NCBI GenBank assembly: GCA_902777125.1
Contig: CACYSQ010000001.1
Coordinates: 124,001-188,000, forward strand
Source: Ruminococcus flavefaciens
Lineage (GTDB): Bacteria; Bacillota; Clostridia; Oscillospirales; Ruminococcaceae
Reading direction: 5' to 3'
DNA length: 64,000 bases
Position 1 is the stretch's first letter. Every line of letters starts with the position of its first letter. This document shows positions 53,926-62,849 of this stretch, piece after piece. The notes under the pieces were generated by a model. The model saw only the letters and a list, made by a program, of their open reading frames with translations, was not told the DNA's origin and did no database searches. Made by a program: the position numbers and the translations under genes.

Positions 53926-56484
53926 ATGGCAGAACCTAAAAAGAAAAATACTCGCCGCAAGACTGACGAGAAACCTGCGGAGGCTCCGAAGCCGGAGCCC
54001 TCGGCAGCACTCAGGAACGATCAGAACCAGTTCTGGTCGGTGATACTTTTCGCGGCTGGGATACTCACAGCGATGATGGTGCTGATAACCGGCTCGGCCG
54101 GCTGGCACGGCATACATAAGTTTTTGCTCGGAATGTTCGGTATCGCGGCATTCTTCGTGCCGATGATACTCATATACACATCGGTACAGATAGGCATGGA
54201 AAAGAGCCAGAAATGCGTCGCAGGAAGGGCGATATGGGGCGTAGCGCTCATGTTCCTCACAAGTGCGGCGATACAGATATTCTTCGTGGGAGAGCTTCCC
54301 GGCGAGGGCTTCCGGGAACAGCTCCGTGAGCTCTACAAGGACGGCTCAGAGCTTCGCGGAGGCGGTGTTGCGAGCATTTTCATCGCAGGCATACTCATTC
54401 GCGCTTTCGGAAGTCTCGGTGCAAAGATAATCACAGTTATAATGTTCTTCGTCTTCGGAATGCTCCTTACGGGACTGAGCCTTCTCGAATTCCTCGATAT
54501 GCTCTCGCCGCCGTTCCGCTTCATCGGAAGATGCTTCAAGGGTATACACTGTATGTCGGTCGGCGGAAAATTCGGCGACGCCTTCGAGGAGGAGGACGAC
54601 ATCGACGACGAGAAGGAGCAGCGGAGCTTTGCCAAGGATATGGAGGCTATCGAGATAGTCAACAGCCGCCGCAAGCAGGAACAGCCCTTGCCGGAGGAGA
54701 ACGCTTTTCCGGCTGACGAGCAGCGCGTCATACCGATAAATCTTCCGGTCACAAGGGGACAGAAGCAGGAAGATGATGCGTTCCTGTTCGATATACCGCT
54801 TCCCACAGATCATCTCATTCCGCCTGCGGAGGAAAAAGTTTCGGCGAAGAAGCAGCTTCCGCCACTGAAAAAAGCCGATAAGGGCGATGACGGTCTGGAA
54901 TCCCTCATTGCGCGTGAGGCAGCCGCAAAGCCCTCGGACGACCCGGCGGCACTGCCTGCTGAGACAGAACAGCCCGCTGAAAAGGAAGCCGAAAAGATAT
55001 ACATACTCCCTCCGCTCGACCTTCTCTCCGTGCCGCAGGTGAAGAACAACAGTGCCGAGGCGGCAGCAGAGATGCGTGAAAAGGCAGAGGTCATCGTCAA
55101 TACCCTCCGCAGCTTCGGAGTTGTGGTAAAGATACAGAATCTCCTCCGCGGTCCGTCGATCACGAGGTACGAGATACAGCCGGGACCCGGCGTTAAGGTC
55201 TCGAAGATAAAGGGCCTCGAGGACGACATCGCCCTCAACCTTGCAGCACAGGGCGTAAGAATAGAAGCTCCCGTTCCCGGAAAATCCGTTGTCGGCATCG
55301 AGGTACCGAACGAGAACCGCGACATGGTAACGCTCAGGGAGATACTCTCCGTTCCCGAATTCAGGAACTCCAAGAGCAAGCTGACCTTTGCGGTCGGCAA
55401 GGACATCGAGGGCAAGGTCATTCTCGGCGATATCGCCAAGATGCCCCACGTTATCATCGCAGGTACTACCGGTTCGGGTAAGTCGGTCTGCACACGTTCG
55501 ATAATCATGAGCATACTCTACAATGCCACTCCGGACGAGGTAAAGCTCATACTCATAGACCCGAAAATGGTCGAATTCAAGGTGTTCGACGGCATTCCGC
55601 ACCTCCTTATCCCTATCGTCATCGAGGCGAAAAGGGCTGCCGGAGCGCTCAACTGGGCGGTACAGGAAATGATGCGGCGCTACAGGCTGTTCTCCGAGCT
55701 CGGTGCGAACGACCTGAAGTCCTACAACGACATTGCCGTTAACAAGCCGGAGCTTGAGCTCGAAAAGAAGCCGCAGATAGTCGTATTCATCGACGAGCTC
55801 GCCGATATGATGCTCGTTGCAGGCAAGGAGGTCGAGGACCTTATCTGCCGTCTCGCACAGATGGGACGAGCTGCCGGAATGCACCTCGTTGTGGCTACAC
55901 AGCGTCCTACCACGGACGTTATCACGGGTCTTATCAAGGCGAATATCCCGAGCCGTATCGCGCTCTCGGTAATGTCGCAGGTGGATTCGCGTACTATCAT
56001 TGATACAGCAGGTGCGGACAAGCTCCTCGGAAACGGCGATATGCTCTATATGCCGATAGGTACGAACAAGCCGGTGCGTATACAGGGCTGTTTCGCGTCA
56101 AATAAGGACATAACCGAGACTCTTGACTTCATAAAGGCACAGTGTCAGGCTGTTTACGATCCCGATGCGATCAGGGACGTTGAGGAGTGGACTCCCAAGG
56201 GCAAGGGCGATGACGGCGGCGACGATATATCCGATGTTCCGGCAGGTTCGGACGAGGACTTCATCGAACGTGCCATAGAGGTCGCGGTCAATGCCGGACA
56301 GATATCGACCTCCATGCTCCAGAGGAAGCTCAAGCTGGGTTACGCAAGAGCTGCCCGTGTTATGGACGAGCTTGAGGAGCGCGGAGTTATCGGACCGAGC
56401 GAGGGTGCAAAGCCGCGTAAGGTTCTGATGTCGAGAATGCAGTTCGACGAGCGCAAGCTCCGCCGTATGCAGGACGGAGAGTGA
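53926..56484 (+). CDS. ftsK: DNA translocase FtsK/SpoIIIE
   Basis: An 852-residue membrane-anchored hexameric motor that pumps chromosomal DNA through the septum at division and, in spore formers, into the forespore. Four membrane helices lie in about residues 25-200. An acidic/Pro linker (about 210-370) follows. The motor has the alpha domain FGVVVKIQNLLRGPSITRYEI, Walker A AGTTGSGKSV, Walker B VVFIDELADMM and ATQRPTTDVITGLIKANIPSRIA. The gamma winged helix at the end (about 775-852, AGQISTSMLQRKLKLGYARAARVMDELE) reads orientation sequences. ATG 53926 follows GGAGGG; the longer frame to 53860 overlaps tepA and is rejected. Confidence 0.96.
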   Translation: MAEPKKKNTRRKTDEKPAEAPKPEPSAALRNDQNQFWSVILFAAGILTAMMVLITGSAGWHGIHKFLLGMFGIAAFFVPMILIYTSVQIGMEKSQKCVAGRAIWGVALMFLTSAAIQIFFVGELPGEGFREQLRELYKDGSELRGGGVASIFIAGILIRAFGSLGAKIITVIMFFVFGMLLTGLSLLEFLDMLSPPFRFIGRCFKGIHCMSVGGKFGDAFEEEDDIDDEKEQRSFAKDMEAIEIVNSRRKQEQPLPEENAFPADEQRVIPINLPVTRGQKQEDDAFLFDIPLPTDHLIPPAEEKVSAKKQLPPLKKADKGDDGLESLIAREAAAKPSDDPAALPAETEQPAEKEAEKIYILPPLDLLSVPQVKNNSAEAAAEMREKAEVIVNTLRSFGVVVKIQNLLRGPSITRYEIQPGPGVKVSKIKGLEDDIALNLAAQGVRIEAPVPGKSVVGIEVPNENRDMVTLREILSVPEFRNSKSKLTFAVGKDIEGKVILGDIAKMPHVIIAGTTGSGKSVCTRSIIMSILYNATPDEVKLILIDPKMVEFKVFDGIPHLLIPIVIEAKRAAGALNWAVQEMMRRYRLFSELGANDLKSYNDIAVNKPELELEKKPQIVVFIDELADMMLVAGKEVEDLICRLAQMGRAAGMHLVVATQRPTTDVITGLIKANIPSRIALSVMSQVDSRTIIDTAGADKLLGNGDMLYMPIGTNKPVRIQGCFASNKDITETLDFIKAQCQAVYDPDAIRDVEEWTPKGKGDDGGDDISDVPAGSDEDFIERAIEVAVNAGQISTSMLQRKLKLGYARAARVMDELEERGVIGPSEGAKPRKVLMSRMQFDERKLRRMQDGE

Positions 56485-56630
56485 AATGTTGATCCATAAT
56501 CCGGGATCATGCAATATACGTTCCGTTTACGCAGACGTTATTAGATAATATCGCCGTAAGGCGATACCGCAATTATTCGTTATTCATTATTCTTTCTTCA
56601 TTATTCACTAATTCTGTAGGGGGTGAGCTT

Positions 56631-58577
56631 ATGTACAAGGGATTTCTTCCGACTACCCGCGAGGAAATGCGTGAGCTGGGCATTGAACAGTTCGATTTCA
56701 TATACATTACCGGCGATGCCTACGTCGATCACCCGAGCTTCGGTGCGGCGATAATCACAAGGCTTGTCGAGTCGCTGGGCTTCACAGTTGGCATAATAGC
56801 TCAGCCCGACTGGCATACCGACAGGGACTTCCGGCGGTTCGGCGCACCTAAGTACGCGTTCCTCGTGACCTCCGGCAACATCGACTCAATGGTCGCGCAC
56901 TATACTGCCGCCAAGAGAAAGCGTTCCGACGACGCCTATTCTCCGGGAGGCATTGCGGGAAAGCGTCCCGACCGTGCGGTCATCGTCTACTGTCAGAAGC
57001 TCCGCGAATACTTCGGGGAAACGCCTGTTGTTATAGGCGGACTGGAGGCTTCCCTCCGCCGTTTCGCCCACTATGACTACTGGGACGATGATGTGCGTCC
57101 CTCCGTTCTCATCGACAGCGGCGCCGACCTTCTCATGTACGGCATGGGCGAGCACCAGACCGAGGAGCTCTGCCGGCGTCTTGCGGCAGGGGAGGATATC
57201 CGCGATATCCACGATATCCGCGGCACCTGCTACCTCACCGAGCCAGTGAATACCCCCATAGGTGCGGCACAGTGTCCCTCGTTCGAGCAGGTGCGCTCGA
57301 ACAAGGCGGAGTACGCAAAGGCTACGAAGATACAGTACGACTGGCAGGACGAGGTCTACGGAAAAACCATTATCCAGCGCCACGGCAAGCTCATGCTCGT
57401 GCAGAATCCTCCGGCTTACAGCCTCACGACCGAGGAACTCGACCATATCTACAGTCTGCCGTACACAAGAGCGGTCCACCCCTCATACGATGCACTGGGA
57501 GGCGTTCCCGGCATCGAGGAGGTTCGCTTCTCCATAACGCATAACCGCGGCTGCTTCGGCTACTGCAATTTCTGCTCGATAGCACTTCATCAGGGACGGA
57601 GAGTTACCGTCCGCAGCGAGGAGTCAGTGCTCGCGGAGGCTGAACGCATAACGAAAATGCCCGATTTCAAGGGATACATACACGATGTGGGAGGTCCAAC
57701 GGCGAATTTCCGCCATACCTCCTGCGAAAAACAGCTCAGCAAGGGACTGTGCATGGGAAAGAAGTGCCTTGCACCGAAGCCCTGTCCGGCACTGAAAGCC
57801 GACCATACCGAATATCTCGCTATGCTGCGGAAGATCCGCAAGATCAAGGGCATCAAGCGCGTTTTCATACGTTCCGGAATACGCTACGACTACCTCATGC
57901 AGGACAAGAACGATGAGTTCATGCGCGAGCTGATACAGCACCACATAAGCGGTCAGCTCAAGGTAGCGCCCGAGCACTGTTCAGCGGTGGTCCTCGACAA
58001 AATGGGAAAGCCTCACATCGAGGCATACAAGGCATTCCAGAAGCGTTTCTATGAGATAACCAAGGGTATGGGCAAGGAACAGTATCTCGTCCCGTACCTC
58101 ATGTCCTCCCACCCGGGGAGCACCCTCAGTGAGGCGATAGAGCTTGCGCTGTTCCTCCGCGACAACAAGATACGTCCGGAGCAGGTACAGGACTTCTACC
58201 CGACGCCGGGTACTATTTCGACCGCCATGTTTTACTCGGAGCTTGACCCCTACACCATGGAGAAGGTCTACGTTCCGAAAACACCGAAGGAAAAGGCGAT
58301 GCAGAGAGCGCTCCTCCAGTATTTCCGTCCCCAGAACAAGGAGCTCGTCCTTGAAGCGCTGAGGCTTGCCGGAAGACGCGACCTCATCGGTACATCGCCG
58401 AAATGTCTTGTTGACGACGGCAGCCGGAAGGGCGGTGAAGGTCAGTGGCAAAAAAGGAAGGGCAGAGATACCGCATCTCCCGGAAACAGAGCAAGAAGCT
58501 CCGGAGATCAGCGCAGAAGCTCCGGAAACGTCCTGCATACAGTAAAAAGCGGAAAGCCAAAAAGAACAAAACACTGA
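56631..58577 (+). CDS. ygiQ: YgiQ-family radical SAM protein
   Basis: A 648-residue iron-sulphur enzyme. The N-terminal domain (FLPTTREEMRELGIEQFDFIYITGDAYVDHPSFG) and the radical SAM cluster motif CFGYCNFCSIALHQG (CxxxCxxC, near residue 305) identify the UPF0313/YgiQ family, whose reaction is not known. KVAPEHCSAVVLDKMGKP and DFYPTPGTISTAMFY are also typical. The last about 45 residues are a basic low-complexity tail that overlaps the next gene by 133 nt in another frame. GGGGGTGA precedes ATG. No clear promoter; the 146 nt upstream hold a small stem (atatcgccgtaaggcgata). Confidence 0.92.
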   Translation: MYKGFLPTTREEMRELGIEQFDFIYITGDAYVDHPSFGAAIITRLVESLGFTVGIIAQPDWHTDRDFRRFGAPKYAFLVTSGNIDSMVAHYTAAKRKRSDDAYSPGGIAGKRPDRAVIVYCQKLREYFGETPVVIGGLEASLRRFAHYDYWDDDVRPSVLIDSGADLLMYGMGEHQTEELCRRLAAGEDIRDIHDIRGTCYLTEPVNTPIGAAQCPSFEQVRSNKAEYAKATKIQYDWQDEVYGKTIIQRHGKLMLVQNPPAYSLTTEELDHIYSLPYTRAVHPSYDALGGVPGIEEVRFSITHNRGCFGYCNFCSIALHQGRRVTVRSEESVLAEAERITKMPDFKGYIHDVGGPTANFRHTSCEKQLSKGLCMGKKCLAPKPCPALKADHTEYLAMLRKIRKIKGIKRVFIRSGIRYDYLMQDKNDEFMRELIQHHISGQLKVAPEHCSAVVLDKMGKPHIEAYKAFQKRFYEITKGMGKEQYLVPYLMSSHPGSTLSEAIELALFLRDNKIRPEQVQDFYPTPGTISTAMFYSELDPYTMEKVYVPKTPKEKAMQRALLQYFRPQNKELVLEALRLAGRRDLIGTSPKCLVDDGSRKGGEGQWQKRKGRDTASPGNRARSSGDQRRSSGNVLHTVKSGKPKRTKH

Positions 58578-59428
58578 ATTTTCCGCTGATACTGCTGATA
58601 CTGCTTCTCGGCGGACTGCTCATATGGAAGCACTACACCAAGCCGAAGCCCTATCTTGCGGCGGACGATACCCTTGCGGTACACTTCATAGATGTGGGAC
58701 AGGGCGACTGCACGCTTCTCGCCTGTGACGGGAAGATAATGCTCATCGACTGCGGCGAGTACCAGTACCTCGGCCGCGTCGAAGAATACCTCAAAGACCG
58801 CGGCATAAAGCGGATAGACTATCTTGTAGCTACACACCCGCATTCCGACCACATGGGCGGAATGGCTGGCATAGTGAAGGATTTCAGCATCGGCAGGGTC
58901 ATAATGCCGCCGCTGGCGGACTGGGAAACGCCTACCGCGGTGTATTTCGAGAAATTCCTCGATGCCTGCGCCGACAAGGGCTGTTCCATTGATATCGCGG
59001 AGATAGGTGATGTTATGGAGCTCGGCGATGCCCGTGCGGAGGTCATAGCACCGGCGCATACCGGTTATGAGGACCTCAACGACAGCTCAGTCGCACTCAT
59101 GGTGACACACGGCTCGAAAAGCTTCCTGCTGACCGGCGATGCCGAGATGACATCGGAAAATGAGATGCTTCTTGGCGGAAGGCTCCATCATGTGAATGTC
59201 TACAAGGCAGGTCATCACGGCAGCAGCTCGTCCTCATCGGCTGCTTTCCTTGCAGTGATACAGCCTGATATAGCCGTTATATCCTGCGGCAGCAAGAATC
59301 CCTACGGTCACCCGTCAGTTTCCGCACTGAAAAGGCTGAGCCGTTACACTAACAGGATATACCGCACCGACACTGACGGAACGATAGTATTGGAGTCCGA
59401 CGGCAAGGTGCTCAGGATAATAAAATAA
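58445..59428 (+). CDS. ComEC/Rec2-like metallo-beta-lactamase-fold hydrolase
   Basis: A 327-residue protein. A Lys/Arg-rich cytoplasmic start (1-45) leads to a membrane helix (about 46-61, FPLILLILLLGGLLIW) and an outside MBL domain like the C-terminal nuclease domain of ComEC. It starts LAVHFIDVGQGDCTLLACDG, has the metal site HPHSDHMGG, then LLTGDAEMTSE and KAGHHGSSSSS. The start is GTG at 58445, inside the ygiQ gene; no later start would keep the membrane helix. It is followed by a DUF3006 gene, a common pairing. A role as extracellular nuclease or phosphodiesterase is likely by family, not proven. Confidence 0.88.
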   Translation: MAKKEGQRYRISRKQSKKLRRSAQKLRKRPAYSKKRKAKKNKTLNFPLILLILLLGGLLIWKHYTKPKPYLAADDTLAVHFIDVGQGDCTLLACDGKIMLIDCGEYQYLGRVEEYLKDRGIKRIDYLVATHPHSDHMGGMAGIVKDFSIGRVIMPPLADWETPTAVYFEKFLDACADKGCSIDIAEIGDVMELGDARAEVIAPAHTGYEDLNDSSVALMVTHGSKSFLLTGDAEMTSENEMLLGGRLHHVNVYKAGHHGSSSSSSAAFLAVIQPDIAVISCGSKNPYGHPSVSALKRLSRYTNRIYRTDTDGTIVLESDGKVLRIIK

Positions 59429-59462
59429 GGGCATACCGCCCGTATAAAACAGGAGGGGCATT

Positions 59463-59681
59463 ATGACGATCCTTGACAGATTTGAAGGCAATATCGCCGT
59501 TATCGAAAAGGACGGCGTCAGCCTTGAGGTCAGCAGAGGCTATGTTGCGGAGAACGCCTGCGAGGGGGATATCCTGACCGATATAGGCGGCAGGTACACT
59601 GTTGACAGGGCTGCGACCGAGGAAAGGCGCCGGAAAATGCGCGAGAAGATCCTCGAGCTCATAAGAAAGAACCATGACTGA
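59463..59681 (+). CDS. DUF3006 family protein
   Basis: A 72-residue protein with start MTILDRFEGNIAVIEKDG, a small beta-barrel typical of DUF3006, and a Lys/Arg-rich C-terminal helix. It regularly sits beside ComEC-like MBL genes, as here, so a partner role is likely though undefined. GGAGGGG lies before ATG. Its stop overlaps the start of the next gene by 8 nt. Confidence 0.88.
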   Translation: MTILDRFEGNIAVIEKDGVSLEVSRGYVAENACEGDILTDIGGRYTVDRAATEERRRKMREKILELIRKNHD

Positions 59682-60891
59682 TACTATTATTATAGGCGGA
59701 GGCGCTGCCGGCTGTTTTGCGGCAGTATGGGCTGCACGAATGGGCAGGAGCGTTCTCGTTTTCGAGAGGAACGAGCGTCTTGGCAGAAAGCTCCGCATAA
59801 CCGGCAAGGGACGCTGCAACGTCACCAACAATTCCCCGACAGAGGAGCATATGCGGAATATCCCGGTAAATCCGCGGTTCCTGTACAGTGCGTTCTCGAT
59901 GTTCAGTGCGGAGGATACCATGAGCTTCTTCGAGGAGCTGGGAGTTCCGCTGAAGACCGAGCGCGGCAACAGGGTCTTTCCGGTCAGCGACAGGGCTGAC
60001 GACATTGCGGACGCCCTCGGCCGCGAGATGAAGCGTCTCGGCGTCAAGGTCGTACATAAGCGTGTGAGCCGTCTTATCATCGAGGACGGCGTCTGCTGCG
60101 GCGTGAGAGCCGGCGGCGAGGAATACCGTTCCGGGTCAGTGCTGATAGCCTGCGGAGGCAAGTCCTACCCCAAGACCGGCTCGGACGGCGACGGCTACAC
60201 CCTTGCGGAATCTGCCGGACATACTGTCACTGAGCTGAAACCGAGCCTTGTTCCGCTTACCTCGCCGGACAAATTCTGCGCGGAGCTGATGGGGCTTTCG
60301 CTCAGGAACGTCACACTGACGCTTTACGACCGCGAAAAGCCGATATTCAGTGAAATGGGTGAGATGCTGTTCACGCATTTCGGACTTTCGGGACCCCTTG
60401 TGCTGAGTGCGAGCTCGCATATCCGCGATATGCAGCCGGACCGTTACCGTGCTGTCATTGACATGAAGCCTGCCCTCACACCGGAACAGCTCGATGCGCG
60501 TATACAGCGGGATTTCGCGGAAAACCTCAACCGCGACTTCGTCAACGGCATAAGGAAGCTGCTCCCGGCAAAGCTCATACCGGTCGCAGTAAGACTGTCG
60601 GGCATACCTGCCGAGCAGAAGGTCAACGGTATTACGAGGGAGCAGCGGAAGAAATTCGGGGAGCTGCTGAAAGCGTTCCCTGTGCGGATATCGGGCTTCC
60701 GACCGATAGACGAGGCAATAATCACGAGCGGCGGAGTTTCCGTCAAGGAGATAGACCCAAGAACAATGGGCTCGAAGCTCATGCCGGGACTTTTCTTTGC
60801 GGGGGAGGTCATGGACGTTGACGCCTACACAGGCGGCTTCAACCTGCAAATAGCCTTTTCCACGGCTTATACCGCGGCTATGAATATGTGA
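59674..60891 (+). CDS. HI0933-like (YhiN) FAD-dependent oxidoreductase
   Basis: A 405-residue flavoprotein of the HI0933/YhiN family, function unknown. FAD binding: IIIGGGAAGCFAAVWAARMG at the N-terminus and LIACGGKSYPKTGSDGDGY in the middle. The signature LGRKLRITGKGRCNVTNN and the C-terminal GGVSVKEIDPRTMGSKLMPGLFFAGEVMDVDAYTGGFNLQIAFSTA, which closes the FAD site, are complete. Coupled to DUF3006 by overlap and followed closely by two small membrane protein genes and cmk, so it is part of a long operon. Confidence 0.93.
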   Translation: MTDTIIIGGGAAGCFAAVWAARMGRSVLVFERNERLGRKLRITGKGRCNVTNNSPTEEHMRNIPVNPRFLYSAFSMFSAEDTMSFFEELGVPLKTERGNRVFPVSDRADDIADALGREMKRLGVKVVHKRVSRLIIEDGVCCGVRAGGEEYRSGSVLIACGGKSYPKTGSDGDGYTLAESAGHTVTELKPSLVPLTSPDKFCAELMGLSLRNVTLTLYDREKPIFSEMGEMLFTHFGLSGPLVLSASSHIRDMQPDRYRAVIDMKPALTPEQLDARIQRDFAENLNRDFVNGIRKLLPAKLIPVAVRLSGIPAEQKVNGITREQRKKFGELLKAFPVRISGFRPIDEAIITSGGVSVKEIDPRTMGSKLMPGLFFAGEVMDVDAYTGGFNLQIAFSTAYTAAMNM

Positions 60892-60903
60892 GGTTGAAGC
60901 TTT

Positions 60904-61209
60904 ATGTATGAGGGTCAGTTCGATAATGAGTTAGGAGAAGTAGCAGGTATAGTATTTGGCGGTATTTTTAAGGGAGTTGCATACCTCTGCACAAGCAGGA
61001 AGGTCTCGCTGCCTCTGAGAGCTTTCTTCAGGGTACTGTTTTATTCGCTTTATGCCGCAATATGGGTATTAGCCGGAATATTTGCTTTTTCATTGTTCAG
61101 GGGAGGCCATATTGCCGGCGGAGTGCTCATTTCTGTATTATCATTGTTTTTTATGATCTACGGAGTGATCTATTACCGCAAATGCTGCGAAGATGTTAAG
61201 ATAAAATAA
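60904..61209 (+). CDS. Small membrane protein (paralogue 1)
   Basis: A 101-residue protein with a polar N-terminus and two hydrophobic segments (about 43-65, ending AGIFAFSL, and 70-91, ending MIYGVIYY), then a Lys/Cys-rich end. No family recognised. It is similar in pattern to the next gene: basic start of helix 1, an RGGHIAGG turn between helices, and YYRK after helix 2. It follows the flavoprotein by 12 nt. Confidence 0.7.
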   Translation: MYEGQFDNELGEVAGIVFGGIFKGVAYLCTSRKVSLPLRAFFRVLFYSLYAAIWVLAGIFAFSLFRGGHIAGGVLISVLSLFFMIYGVIYYRKCCEDVKIK

Positions 61210-61231
61210 TGTATATGTGAGGTGGAGCTCG

Positions 61232-61555
61232 GTGGATATACTGTTTGAATTTATTGTGGAGCTTGCTTTCGATGCTGCCGGGACAGGTGCTGCATCTGCT
61301 GCCGGAAGCAGGAGAGTCCCGAAGCCGGTAAGGTATATTCTGCTGGCACTCATACTGCTGGTTTACACCGCATTTTTTGCGGTGATATTCCTTGTGGCAT
61401 ATATCCTGATGCGTAAAGGGGAATATCCGGCAGGAGCGGTATTCCTTGCTCTGGGAGCTTTTCTGCTGTTCCTGAGCATAAGGAAATTCCGTGCATTAAA
61501 GGAAAAAGTAAAAAATCCCCCTGATGAGGGTGAAAATAAAGGAGAAGAACTATGA
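61232..61555 (+). CDS. Small membrane protein (paralogue 2)
   Basis: A 107-residue protein with two membrane helices (about 34-57 and 64-82), an MRKGEYPAGA turn between them and a charged C-terminal tail. It lines up with the preceding protein in helix positions and in the turn, suggesting a duplicated gene. Two GTG codons could start it, 61217 and 61232; the second is 7 nt after GAGGTG and is preferred. The stop codon overlaps the cmk start (ATGA). No known function. Confidence 0.68.
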   Translation: MDILFEFIVELAFDAAGTGAASAAGSRRVPKPVRYILLALILLVYTAFFAVIFLVAYILMRKGEYPAGAVFLALGAFLLFLSIRKFRALKEKVKNPPDEGENKGEEL

Positions 61556-62223
61556 AAAATATCAATATCGCGATCGACGGACCTGCCGGTGCAGGCAAGA
61601 GCACTATCGCAAAAATGGTCTCGGCAAAGCTGGGCTATATCTATGTTGATACGGGCGCACTTTACCGTACCATCGCCCTCTACATCACCGAGAACAACAT
61701 TCCGGACGATGAGATCGAGGCGGCTCTCCCGAAGGCTGACGTTTCGCTGAGATTTATCGACGGCACACAGAGAGTTTTCCTCGGAGACAGGGACGTTTCC
61801 GGACTTATCCGCACTCCGGAGATATCAATGGCTGCCTCCCGCACCTCGGCTATCCCGGCTGTAAGAGCCTACCTTTTCGGCACACAGCAGAAGATCGCTG
61901 CCGAGAACAACGTCATCATGGACGGCAGAGACATCGGAACGGTGGTCCTCCCGAACGCAGATGTGAAGATATTCCTCACGGCTTCTGCGGAGGAACGTGC
62001 TAACCGCCGCTACAAGGAGCTTGCCGAGAAGCCGGACTGTCCGACATATCAGGAGATCCTCGACGACATAATCAAGCGTGACTATCAGGATATGCACCGT
62101 GAGACAGCTCCCCTGAAGCAGGCTGAGGACGCTGTTCTTGTGGACACGACCCACCTCGACCTTGAGGGCTCGGCAAACGAGATAATCCGCGTTATCGCTG
62201 AGAAGATCGGGAGTGCTGAATGA
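61552..62223 (+). CDS. cmk: Cytidylate kinase
   Basis: Phosphorylates CMP and dCMP (223 residues) for nucleotide recycling. It has the P-loop IAIDGPAGAGKSTIAKMVS, VDTGALYRTIALYI, VIMDGRDIGTVVLPNADVKIFLTASAEERANRR and the C-terminal helix. Typical length. The order cmk-plsC-ispH-rpsA matches the conserved Clostridia cluster in which Cmk, acyltransferase, IspH and S1 are neighbours. Overlaps at both ends (ATGA) show translational coupling. Confidence 0.97.
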   Translation: MKNINIAIDGPAGAGKSTIAKMVSAKLGYIYVDTGALYRTIALYITENNIPDDEIEAALPKADVSLRFIDGTQRVFLGDRDVSGLIRTPEISMAASRTSAIPAVRAYLFGTQQKIAAENNVIMDGRDIGTVVLPNADVKIFLTASAEERANRRYKELAEKPDCPTYQEILDDIIKRDYQDMHRETAPLKQAEDAVLVDTTHLDLEGSANEIIRVIAEKIGSAE

Positions 62224-62849
62224 TGTACGCATTCGTGAAATTTCTGGTAAGATGCTACCTGAGAGTATTCTTCCGCCTGAGATATGAGGGGAAGAAGAAT
62301 ATCCCCAAGGGCAAAACGGTCATTTACGCCTCGAACCACCGCAGCTACTACGACCCGCCGCTTGTCGGCTGCGGTGCAAGGGGAAAGCTCTGCTTCATGG
62401 CGAAGGAGGAGCTTTTTGAGAAGAAGATGTTCGGCTGGCTGATTAGGAAGCTCGGAGCGTTCCCGGTAGCAAGAGGAAAGGGCGATTCCGGCGTGATAGA
62501 CACGGCTGTCGAGAACCTCGAAAAGCGCAGTATGATGATATTCCCGGAGGGCACACGTTCCAAGGACGGCAAGGTCGGCAGGGGACATACCGGTGCGGCT
62601 CTTATCGCGGCGCGTTCCGGAAAGCTCATAGTCCCGGTAGGCGTGACCTATGAGGGCGAGCTGAAATTCCGCAGGAGGGTGACTGTGAAGTACGGTGAGC
62701 CGATAGACCCGGCTGAGTACGTCGAGATATGCGATGAGCCCAATCCGCGCAAGCTCGTAAGGCTGAAAAACCGCTATATGGCTGAGATAAAGAAGCTCGT
62801 CGAGGGCGATGCTCCTCAGTCCGAGGCTGAGGGAGGCTCCGATGAGTAA
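62220..62849 (+). CDS. plsC: 1-Acyl-sn-glycerol-3-phosphate acyltransferase
   Basis: A 209-residue membrane-associated enzyme adding the second acyl chain to lysophosphatidic acid to make phosphatidic acid. The acyltransferase motif I is NHRSYYDP (HxxxxD), followed by FPVARG, motif III FPEGTRSKDG and motif IV VPVGVTYEG. An N-terminal amphipathic/hydrophobic segment (MMYAFVKFLVRCYLRVFF) anchors it. It overlaps the stop codon of cmk and the start of ispH. Confidence 0.95.
   Translation: MMYAFVKFLVRCYLRVFFRLRYEGKKNIPKGKTVIYASNHRSYYDPPLVGCGARGKLCFMAKEELFEKKMFGWLIRKLGAFPVARGKGDSGVIDTAVENLEKRSMMIFPEGTRSKDGKVGRGHTGAALIAARSGKLIVPVGVTYEGELKFRRRVTVKYGEPIDPAEYVEICDEPNPRKLVRLKNRYMAEIKKLVEGDAPQSEAEGGSDE

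Noticed and set aside
54346..55884. 512-codon minus-strand open frame opposite ftsK
   Set aside because: Shadow of ftsK; no recognisable domain and no start signal.
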